Part shown: one piece after another, positions 54,186 through 64,000 of the stretch
Layout of the letters: each line of letters begins with the position of its first letter
Numbering within the stretch: position 1 is the stretch's first letter
Origin: Megalopta genalis
Taxonomy: Eukaryota; Arthropoda; Insecta; Hymenoptera; Halictidae
DNA length: 64,000 nt
NCBI RefSeq assembly: GCF_051020955.1
Contig: NC_135015.1
Coordinates: forward strand, 744,001 to 808,000
Direction: 5' to 3'
Notes under the pieces: model-generated
Told to the model about the DNA's origin: nothing
Database searches by the model: none
What the model saw: the letters and a program-made list of their open reading frames with translations, nothing else
Position numbers and translations under genes: made by a program

Positions 54186-54990
54186 GTTGTTATCTACGCC
54201 TTGAGCAAATGTTCTTTTCTTAATTTGTATAGTTTGTTTTTGTAATTTTACCAAATCGCATTAACCAGGTTTGGTATTTTTCGGTCAAGTAAACACGACT
54301 TTATGGTCGACACTAAACGCGTTAGGTAATGTTCTTTCTAAAATAAATTTTCGTGTCGTTGAACTTCATACATCTTTCACGTCACACTGAGAAAGAAGCA
54401 AAGTCGACAAAAGTAAAAGAAATTATAGCGAACTTTAAGAGAAAGTAGATTTTTACTGTTTCCAGGATAATCGTTCGGTGCAACAGATGCCGCCAGCAGG
54501 GATTCATCCTTGTAATCAAATTTCACGAAAATATTTATATTTTATGAGTAGAACTAAAGTCGAAAAGCCGTTGTACCGATGAGATTTCATCGAGGGACGA
54601 GTTGAAGGAGAGCCTTCGCATGTGCAAACCTGGTATTTTTCTTTGAGAAGAAAAGGTGCAGTCAGCAGGTGGACGCGCGGGAATAAAGGTCGAGCTACCT
54701 GAGCGGTCATCGAAAGTTGGAAGGCCGTGAACACTCGAAACTTGTTACTTTGGCGTAACACCTGTCGCAAACAATTCAGTTCGTCGGCGGACATCTGCGC
54801 TTATGCATAGCGATACGTTAATGTTCACATGGCGACAATGTTTCGCGCCGACGAATTTCCGTGACATTTTGTAAAAAAGGCTAGTAGTTTCTTCGTATCG
54901 ATATATATACATAATATATAATTTATTAAAAGTAATGCTTAGAGGGTCAGCCAATTATACATGTGTATATATGTATGATATATATATATA

Positions 54991-55067
54991 TTTTTAGTGA
55001 TTTGAGGAGCTTGCAGTTACTTTGCATATATATTTTTTATTAACTATATATATATATTATATTATTA

Positions 55068-55133
<66 letters not shown>

Positions 55134-55172
55134 CTGCAAAGTAATTGCAAGCTCCTCAAATCATTAAAAGTA
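54991..55172. repeat. Foldback with long (TA)n loop
   Basis: TTTGAGGAGCTTGCAGTTAC at 55001-55020 pairs with GTAATTGCAAGCTCCTCAAA at 55141-55160, and pairing extends a few bases each way. The loop is an AT microsatellite of about 85 bases (about 55044-55130). It would form a long hairpin. Confidence 0.85.
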
Positions 55173-55489
55173 TTTTTCCGTTAAACAAAGAACGTTGAGA
55201 ATCTCCGCAATTTCTCTACAAATCGTTTCATCTACGATCTACCAACGGAACGTGTCGCTAATGATCTAAAATCTTAAATGTCCATGCGACTTCAATACCG
55301 AACTTACCGAGCATTAAAAGTGACCTATCATTTATTGTTCTATAAGAACAACAAGACTAAATTTATTTAGACATTTCACCATTGTTGTTATCATAATCTA
55401 TGCTTGAATTAAGAAAGTTCAATAATTTCCTACAGAAGATATTTTATAATGTCAACAATCTTAAAGTATTGAAATAATGTGAAATCGGT

Positions 55490-55960
55490 CAAAATGACCG
55501 GCATGATAAGTTTAACGTTAACTATTGGAATAGAAAGAAATGTTAACTGTTAAATATGACTAATCGCAAACCACGTGTTAAAATTGCGCAGACAAAGAGG
55601 AAACCTTCGGAAAAGAAACGCAAGGCTTTTATGTGGTTCTGTGTGAGAATTTTGTTGGTGGGGTCGGTCTTTACCTGGGCGGTGCGTTTGAATGGCTTCC
55701 GAAAGTCTGGCAATGTCTTTTGCGTCGCACCGAAGAATCTCAGGGATCTGCGTGTACCGGCCCAAAAAGCAGGAAGCAACGCTTCTCACGAATTCCACTT
55801 CTCGTTCAGCCCGTTGTTTGCCGCCATCTGGTGGAACATCGTCTGGTGACGACTTCCGGAATCGAATTACCTTGTGCTCCTGAAACGTTGATGAACAAAA
55901 ACGTTAAACGAAGGGAAGGGAAAAAGTCGATTACGCGATAAGAATATTTATGGATGTACA
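55490..55960. other. GC-richer island with open frames on both strands
   Basis: About 400 bases open in several frames on both strands (up to 102 codons), none resembling a known family. The left edge, GGTCAAAATGACCGGCAT followed by TTAACGTTAAC, is strikingly palindromic. It could be a promoter or an old transposon fragment; I cannot decide. Confidence 0.3.
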
Positions 55961-58900
55961 CATATTCTCCATAAACTGGAGCTGTTGATGTTTATGCAAA
56001 TGCATTTTCTTTATTGACTAAACGACTTATGCATAAAGAAAGAAGAAACCCTTAACACATAAAGTGACTAACATTAACTTTATACATTTTTAAAAGATTA
56101 AGGTACGTATTTTAACCGATGAAATCGAAATTGGAAAGTGGAAAGCATAGCGGATGTAATAGGTCTTAGTATGCATGTAGTGATTGCTACCTTAGAGTTT
56201 AGAGTTTAGTTTCATATATTTCATGGTTGTCGTTAATGGATCTCATCTTTGTACAGAATAACCTTTATCAAGAAGACTGAGTGATAAAATAAATTCTGGA
56301 AATAAATTCTCTGACTTTCTTAGTTAGCCACTGGGATATTATTCCGTGTGGCAATATATTGATATTGAGCATAAATAATTCTTTTGCGTTCTGAACATTT
56401 TAATACAATTGAATTTATTTATTCATTAATGCTTCAAACCAGGTGGTTTATTTATCAAATATAGTAATGTTACACGTACTTATGTTGGTTTCTAAATCTG
56501 TAACGAGCAATGCTTAAGAAAATTGTAAATAATTTGTTAATGTTATACATGCGTCAGGAACATGACACTTAACGTGTGAAAGTATATTTTTTAATGTCTG
56601 AACTAGTCCGTCCAGTCTAGATTTGTCACGAGCTATTATAGTAATCGGTAGGTAGGTTTGCCTCGCTAAAATAAGGTTATCTGGTAGAGGAACATCTGAA
56701 TACAAGGACAGACATTTGTTTCAACGTATTATATGAATTTTTAAGACTTTTTAAAAATTATTATCTGCCGAAAAATGCATCAGAAATGAATAATCCACGT
56801 TTGCAGTTTGAGAATTGCATAAGAATGTTTAAAATTCAAGCGTTAAGAATATTAAATTTTACAGAAGCTACAAAAATGTTTCAGAACTCCCAATTGTATT
56901 TGGAAAATTGAATCTTCTTTCGTTATTCACTATGATGAAGATCACAATAAACACAATGCATTACAAATTTTCTCGGTACATATATTTATATTTATATTGA
57001 AATGTAGAGAATCTAAATTCTCTCTTCTAAAGAGTATTCTGTGGAATTTATCATATTTATGTAAAATAATGAAAACTTCATTAATAAGATGTACGTAGCT
57101 CTTGGATCTTATAATCAATGCAATTTTTAGTTTGCATAAAAATCCACAGTCCAATTATAATAAAATATCGTGATACTAGCGAACGCATTACGTGAAACGT
57201 GTTTGGTGATAGGCATGCAATAAATGATTTATGGACAAGGAAGACAAAAAATCGTTTAACCTCATAAAATGATATCATGTAAAATCGGTTGAGTCATGTT
57301 ACTCAAGTGTGTATATTGTATCCGTTGCCGTCAATATTAGAAAGAGTCCTGTAAAGGATTGTTGAATATGTTACCACTTTTATTCTAGCGCAATAAGTCA
57401 CCACATGTTTTGCATACACAACATAGTTGCTTATCTGTTATCAGTAATGAATCAATAGTTTTATCGACTCGCTGCGACATTTGAGAAAATATTCAGGTCA
57501 ATAGTACGAAAAAATGTTCAAAACAGAGATAACTCGTAGCTGCAGGATACCGCATACCGCTCTCGGTTGGTTCACCTTGTTATTTTCTGGTTTCTATTCT
57601 AAGCGACGCAGTAACTGCTGTATATATAAATACTTAACGCTAACTTTGTTCAAACTTATACGTACTTACATACGTTCGCGCACATTCGAATTGTTGGGGC
57701 AACGTTGGAGCAACTGCTGAAATAATTTATTGTTTATCGAAGCTCGGATTTACCGTTTTAAACAAACCGTCGTAAATTACAGAAATCGTCGAGTTCCCCA
57801 CTGACATTTGCAGCATTCGAAAATATGCGAAATCCAAGAAAGTGTTTACGTTGTCAAAGCTTAATCACACTTCTTTCTCACTATTTTTAGAAATTTGATG
57901 GCAAAACAGGTATAGATGTTTAAATATAGTGTTTTATTTTCTGTCTCGCAATTGCACAGCTGATGATAAACAAACTATATTATTTTATGCATTTACAACC
58001 AAAATAGTAGATCAAATGCGAAACAATGAAAACATTTACGGAATTTCAAAATACTGTTGTGTTACTTCCAACTCACTGAATTTATCAGAAAAAAATGTCT
58101 CTCTTTTTACGCTTTATTGTGCAAGATTAAAACTTTATGAACTACAAGCAGCAGCGGAGTTCAGTCTGGAAGCACGGCAAGAAGACACTGGTGTGTTGAT
58201 GAAATATCTTTGAAGATCCTAGATCTTTAATTCAAACGAATATTGCTGAAGTGATGAATTCTCAACGAGGAAACGATTCGATCAGGTTTTATAAAATCTT
58301 GTTATTAGATTATTTCTTGTTATTGCTAGTTTTCGCTCGGGACCATGTGCTACTTCTTAGGCTCTCCAGAAGATAGACACTGTCGAATGAAAAATTACAC
58401 CACATCCTCCTTATAGCCATCTTGCGACTGCGAAACGCGTTCTTGCGTTCTTACGAAACGCTCCAAAAACGAACCAAGCCAAATGCAGCAGTTAGTTTAT
58501 TTAGTGCAAGTCGTCAACGTTCATGCCAATGGCGTGTATAGGACTATAAGTCATGGTTAAACGAGCTATTGAAAGTGATGGCTAATAAAACCTTGGATGT
58601 CTTGATGTTCGTATTTCAAAATTTGCTGGAATTTTTTTCGGTACTCGATAGTTTCCGGGATATATGAAACGCATTGTTTAAATTTCGGTTCAAGACTCAG
58701 ATGAAGAAGTTAAAAAATGTGAGTTCTTATGTTTTCTTTTGTCAATCCAACTAAATGCAATATCTTTTTTCTTAAACATTGTCTAAAATAAATGTTATTC
58801 TTAAACTCAGACTTAGACACGTTATTTCGTTTTAAAAGATGTTCGGATACTTTCGTGAACTACTCAACTACAGATCTGCATATTATTTCCGCAGATCGAA

Positions 58901-59376
58901 AAATGTACGAGTTAACCGTGCTTAGAGCACGCATCGGTAGAAAAAACAACTAAAGCGAGCTAAAAGAAGTTAATCTCGTTACGAGAACAGACGGAGCGCA
59001 GAAAACGGAAAATTTCGACGTTGTCGGCTCCGTCAACGGATTGAAATTAGGTCGACACGCAGCGTTTCATACCGCGGTAAACCGCAATTTCCATTGCGCA
59101 GCAGTCTACAGTTACTACCAGTGAATTGCTTAAATGACGTAGCGCTAATTAACGGTACGAAAATCGTGGATCCTACGGAAAACCGCTGTACTGTTAACGA
59201 ATTCGTATTTTCCAATGCCCGAAGAAAGGGACAAGATAGTTGTTTGATCATCCATAACTCGGTGCCGGTCACCAGAGCGTGCAAAGATGGATCGCGTGCA
59301 AATAAAACTCGTAATCAATTGATTACGTTAAATATTATATCTTAAAGCAGTGCTCAGAACGCTTCGCCACACAATA
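55961..59376. other. AT-rich DNA, no gene seen
   Basis: Short unconserved frames only, plus the dispersed repeat at 58.7-58.9 kb and a somewhat GC-richer stretch at 58.95-59.3 kb just left of the Tc1-like insertion. Confidence 0.45.
58660..58895 (+). repeat. Dispersed repeat family, copy 3 (most diverged)
   Basis: Contains GACTCAGATGAAGAAGTTAA, TTTTGTCAATCCAACTAAAT and GTTATTTCGTTTTAAAAGAT, and ends near ACAGATCTGCATAT, in the same order and direction as the other two copies. Confidence 0.55.
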
Positions 59377-61074
59377 TACAGTGGGTGTAGGAAGTATTCG
59401 TACACCGATCAATCTCAAACAAAACTTCGTGAAATGATAGTTTATTAACAATTTTTTATATAAACAATGAGTTTGTACATATTTTCGGAAATCTCTAAAA
59501 TAGATACTATGCAAAGGAAAATTTGTAACTTGCATAATTTGCGAAATCAACAAGAAAAAACAAAAAATCGAGAGAAATACAGAAGCAATATAAGTATTAT
59601 TCGTACAGTTGTTAAATTTTTATAAATTTAGAAGAAAAAACATAATTTAGATGAATTTAACAATAAAAAAATTAACGTAAACAGTTAATTATTACTTTGT
59701 AGGGTTTTCTTCTGATTGAATTATTGCTGCATTTCTTTTAGGCATTGAATTAACTAAATTTGATGTTATGCGTGTGGCAAGATCTTGCTCTATTCCTGCT
59801 GGAGAGCATTTTTTAAACTTTCTTTCGAGAAAATTTGATGTTTTCTAATCTGACGTTCCAAGTAATCCCACAGGTATTCTATTGGGTTAATATCTGGAAA
59901 TTGTGAGGGAATTAGTAAATACGCTGCTATATTGTGTAGTATCCACATTTTGGTGTATATGCAGTATGTTTTGGATCGTTATCTTGCATGAAAATGAAAT
60001 CATCTTTAATGCCCATTTTTTCTGCACTGGAAGAAAGATTTTATTTTAAAATGTCAATGTAAACTCGGTGGTTTATTATTCCATGGATAAATTGTAATGT
60101 GCCGACGCCAGCTGCATTCATACAGCCCCAAACGATTATGGAACCTCCACCGTGTTTCACTGTAGGCCGTAAGTTTTTCGGTTTCAATTCCTCATTCTTT
60201 TTTCTCCAAATAGTACAGTGTCCATCAGACCTCAAAATATTAAATTTACTTTCGTCTGTGAAAATCAGTTTATTCCAGTATTCCATTGATTTATTGATAT
60301 TATTATTTGCGAACTGCAATATCTTCTTTCTATTCGCTTCAGATACAAAATATTTCTTACGGGCCACTCTACCGCGATAGTCTTGGCTTCCTAAAAAATT
60401 ACGCATGGTACTAACAGATAAATCAATGTCTAAATTATTTTTAATTTAATTTCTTGCCTTATCACTCTAATATTTACACGTCCAGTACACTGATTAAGTT
60501 TCCGTAGACGTCCACTTCTCGAGTTATTTTGCAAGCCTGTTTCTTTTTCCATATCTATTAATTATACTTTGCATAGTAGATCGAGGTCTGCTTATAGTAC
60601 GCGATATTTCTGATAAACTTTTACACTGATTACGTAAGTTAATAATAATTTTCCTTTCTTCTATCGTAGTTTCCACACGTTTTCGTCTCAGTTTTCAACG
60701 ATAATTTTGAACACTGTAAAATTTTGAACACGTCTGATGCCGATGAGGTATCCAAATATACTGACGTATAGTTAACCATAGTTATGAAACAACAGTGTAA
60801 TGTGTTTACGTTCTAAATTTTCTTGTAGAATGTTCAAAATATAAACTGTACGAATACTTATTGCTTTTGCATTTCTGTCGATTTTTTGTCTTTTCTTGTT
60901 GATTTTACAAATTATGCAAATTACAAATTTTCTATCGCATAGTATCTATTCTAGAGACTCCCGAAAATATGTACAGATTCATTGTTTATAAAAAAATTAT
61001 TAATAAACTATCATTTCACGAAGTTTTGTTTGAAATTGATCGGTGTACGAATACAACTTTCTACATCCACTGTA
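59377..61074. mobile_element. Tc1-like DNA transposon with long inverted ends, inactive
   Basis: The element spans 59379-61072 (1694 bp) between TA target duplications (59377-59378 and 61073-61074). Ends begin CAGTGGGTGTAGGAAGTATT and its imperfect complement. The inverted ends run about 230 bases (59379-59610 and 60842-61072) with small differences, so it is not very recent but well preserved. It encodes a broken transposase on the minus strand (separate entry). The long ends suggest the subgroup of Tc1 elements with extended terminal repeats. Confidence 0.93.
59690..60700 (-). pseudogene. Tc1-family DDE transposase, disrupted
   Basis: The transposase would cut and paste the surrounding element. 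The N-terminal part, near 60700-60560, shows a helix-turn-helix (SLSEISRTISRPRSTMQS). The catalytic part is open at 60406-60041 and contains IFTDESKFNI (first Asp) and HGGGSIIVWGCM. Downstream pieces give FMQDNDPKHTA (second Asp) and, in another frame, FPDINPIEYLWDYLE (the Glu), so this is a DDE enzyme of Tc1 type. It is broken by an in-frame TAA at 60041-60043, another stop after CGYYTI, at least one frameshift between the second Asp and the Glu, and stops in the N-terminal part. It cannot make a full protein. Confidence 0.92.
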
Positions 61075-63386
61075 TCTGCCGCTATGGCTATCAGGGTTAT
61101 GCCTTCCGGCTGCCGTCGCAGCGTCTTGTTCCCAATGATCGTCTAAATGCTCCACACACACATATAAAGCAATAGGCACACGCACCTGAGGTGCTCCATG
61201 AATAAAAAGGCGGGAGTCAGGAGGCGTAGCCCTGGTGGTTTCAATGTTGCGTGCCGAAGCGTTCCGAGCCCTGTCTTAAAAGGCAAGAAAAGTGCTCTGA
61301 AATTGTAATATAACCGTTCTTATTAAACCCGAATTATTTTTATCGAAACCATTTCGTAAACGCCATTATACTCACAATGCATCGCTAATTCTTTTTGTGC
61401 GATATTTCAAACAATTAAAAATTGCACTTTACATTGTTAACAATCCGCTGAATAGTAGAAATTTAACGCATAAATTATAAGTAGACTACGAATCATTCAA
61501 TACTTCAAAAGTTGACGAAAAACCAACGCATAAGTTAAATGATTTAAGTTAAAATATTGCAAACTAATGAAGTTATGACAATACTACAACAAAGACTCAT
61601 GTGTTAACTAAAATAATAAAAATAATGAAACTTATCTAAATAAATTTTATGCGAACTTATTATCAATCTCGTACAAATGAAATTATCGAATTAAATCTAA
61701 AAAGAATTTTTGATCCTCCCAAATCTCTCTTATCAGTGTACAATTTAATCGAAGTTGACGCATTTCGTGTTAATTTTATACGTTTTGTCAATATCGTACG
61801 AAATCGTGAAATTCGATCTGTAAGAAAGTTTTTATTTCCTTGGAAACAAGTTATCATTTTGCGAAGTTGCTAAAATAGTCGTCGATGAAACTGTATTTCT
61901 ATTTGCATTAATTATCGAATATCTGATCAGAATATGGTTTGGAGGACAGCGCTGTCATGGACTCGTTTCGCCGGTTATCGATCAAAAAGTTATTACAGGC
62001 GAGCGACATCGGTACTTCATAGTGAAAATAAAATTTGGATCATCAGATTTTGCGGTGTCCATGTAAACTTCTCAGGTGGTTGTCGTCTCTCATAAACGTC
62101 CAATCAATATATTGGCTGTTCTCGTCTGCCGGCTGACGTGGCTGCAAGTTTCCCGTGCGTCACTCATCCGTTGGTCTAACAAGTATACGTGCACACATAT
62201 GCACACGGATTTTTATAAAGCGCTCTCTAGTTTGCAGATTTAAACAAAATTTCATCGCAGAAATAATGTTTTTTATTAGAGCGTTGTTAATTTTATACCA
62301 GCTCGTTTATTTTTAAGCATCCTAGAGAAAGTGTTTGAAAATATCATGGAAGGTACATGTACGGATGTATCGTTTATAACCAATGCTGATAGGAATAACC
62401 GTTATTTTTATACAAATGGCTCTACATGATACGCGATAACGCAAACAATGTTACGCAGATTTAATAAGAATACTAATAATTGAAAGATATCTTCTGTAAT
62501 TATAATTAGTATAAATAAAATACGGAATAGTTAACCCCTTGTCGTATCATTTTCGATTATAATAATTTCTAAGAAGAGAAATGACAATTTATATTTATTG
62601 CGTGTCTACATTTACTTGAATGTTTAAATATTGATGACAAGAAATCAGAATTTTATTCAGACTAAAGAAAACGGAATGGTATTCATACTTAAAAGGTTAT
62701 TACTAGAAATCTCTGTTACGTGTCAGACTCGTCAAAATATAACAAGCAGTTAAAATTTCAGACGACATAGTATGTACTTTCCAATTCATTGAGGCTACTG
62801 AAAGAATAAATAAATGTGTATTTAATTCGTACTCTTTACAGTTCATGCAGAGAATTTTTATTTGATATAAAGGTCTGTTGACTAGTAATTAGAGATGGAG
62901 TCAAGTACGTTAAAAGCAAGTTTAAATTCGACTTGTCAGTTTTAAACATTTCACTATTATTTTGATAAACGAAAGAAATAGTTTCGAGTACCTACATCCG
63001 AACTTAGACAAGAGAGGTTCGAACACTTTGCTATTGCTTTTAGGAATAAAGGGGTACTTCCAAACATATTTAAATCTTGGCTGAGTTGATTCGAATCTTT
63101 CATGGGTACTTCCGACGGAAATTCTGAGACCGTGTTTAGTTTATCGAAAATTGGGTACAGGCAAACAAGATGCTACATCTACTTATCCATACGTTTTTTA
63201 AACAAGAACAATTTGTTTTTTACGTCCGAAACAATTAATTTATCTATTTATTTTTGTAAATTTGCAAGAATTTAGAAATAATAAAAATGCACTCTTTTTA
63301 CAGATTCTCGTCTGATGTGGTAATTCTTTTATTAATCTGTTAAATTTTCTAAATTTTTAAGCAACGTAAATATACTAAAAACAAGC

Positions 63387-63427
<41 letters not shown>

Positions 63428-63500
63428 ATGGTTCAGCTGAACTATGTAACACGCTGCTTAAAACATTATATGCAATATTGTGTGCAGTGTGCGCAAAATT
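61075..63500. other. Non-coding DNA right of the Tc1-like element
   Basis: Slightly GC-richer at 61075-61270 and 61950-62170, otherwise AT-rich. Ends in a (TA) run at 63390-63422. No conserved frame seen. Confidence 0.45.
63390..63422. repeat. (TA)n microsatellite
   Basis: Sixteen uninterrupted TA dinucleotides. Confidence 0.95.
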
Positions 63501-64000
63501 TGAGCAGAATCGGTGTGCGAAACGTAGCATGTTCCCCTCATTAAAACTTCCCCCACGATACCTCCCGCGGTTTTGAAAGGCAAAGTTCATCGATCATTCA
63601 TCAGATCCCTACTCAAGCGGCTTAGTTTCCCTCACCATCGGACATTTTCCCCCACCAACGGTGGTCGAGGTCAACGGCCATCGTTCCATCGTCCTCTTCC
63701 GGCCACCGTTTCGTTCAACTATGTCTCTCTTTTTCCCGGTTACGTGTGCGCGGTGCACGTGCGCACGATGCAAAAGAAATGCAACCTCGCTCAGTTACTC
63801 GGCGACCGTCGTCGGTTTTCTTTCATTTCGTTTTTTCAGACAGTGCGTAATTCGATGTGCTCTCACAATTAGACTCATGAAAAAACTCCTGACCCCCGCA
63901 AATGGCAAGCGATTCTGTTCGATCATCTCTCAACGGCGCGCAGTGGTCGGGGAAACAATAATTTGTGACTAAAATTCGATTTTTCAACTTTCATACTAGA
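63500..64000. other. GC-richer island at the right edge
   Basis: About 450 bases rich in CpG, with overlapping plus-strand frames of 99 and 103 codons that resemble nothing I know. The composition matches the NF1 promoter island, so it may be a promoter or first exon of a gene beyond the window. Confidence 0.3.

Noticed and set aside
63573..63972. Plus-strand frames of 99 and 103 codons at the right edge
   Set aside because: They overlap in different frames in a GC-rich island and have no recognised domain.

Overview
The window is about 64 kb of AT-rich animal nuclear DNA with spliced GT-AG genes. The proteins resemble insect orthologues most closely; for example, the neurofibromin insert between the RasGAP and SEC14 parts has the fly-like form. 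Gene structure, AT content, abundant microsatellites and small palindromic MITEs suggest an insect, most likely a hymenopteran such as a bee, ant or wasp. The order is an inference. Nothing bacterial or viral was seen.

Three conserved genes all lie on the minus strand in the first 35 kb. (1) 1-1888: FTSJ1/Trm7, a tRNA ribose 2'-O-methyltransferase, complete at its 5' end and cut by the left window edge. (2) 10328-25094: NF1 (neurofibromin), reconstructed from start to stop as 23 coding exons. All junction phases agree and the model predicts 2742 residues. A 2.3-kb first intron and a GC-rich promoter/5'UTR (25.1-25.3 kb) are visible. (3) 29541 to about 34.36 kb (perhaps 34.59 kb): IPPK, inositol-pentakisphosphate 2-kinase. 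Five exons are secure and one more is a candidate; the N-terminal exon or exons were not found.

The rest (2.4-10.3, 25.4-29.5 and about 34.6-64 kb) shows no coding gene I can support. It holds a rich set of degraded mobile DNA: a 1.7-kb Tc1-like DNA transposon with about 230-bp inverted ends and a broken transposase (59.4-61.1 kb); three copies of a TA-flanked palindromic MITE of about 215 bp (3.9, 39.9 and 41.4 kb); a 373-bp nearly perfect palindrome (27.8 kb); several other foldbacks; three copies of an unnamed dispersed repeat (43.1, 53.9 and 58.7 kb); and three diverged, differently deleted copies of a roughly 1-kb unit (38-40.4 kb). There are also a 42-bp minisatellite, an ACACGTGT-rich tract and many simple repeats. 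GC-richer islands at 49.4-50.1, 55.5-55.95 and 63.5-64.0 kb could be promoters, 5'UTR exons or enhancers of genes outside the window, but carry no convincing protein.

FTSJ1 acts on tRNA anticodon loops, NF1 down-regulates Ras, and IPPK makes phytate (IP6). They are unrelated housekeeping and signalling genes that happen to be neighbours on one strand. I saw no evidence for a new multi-gene system. The unusual content is in the repeats and in the alternative 3' end of NF1.
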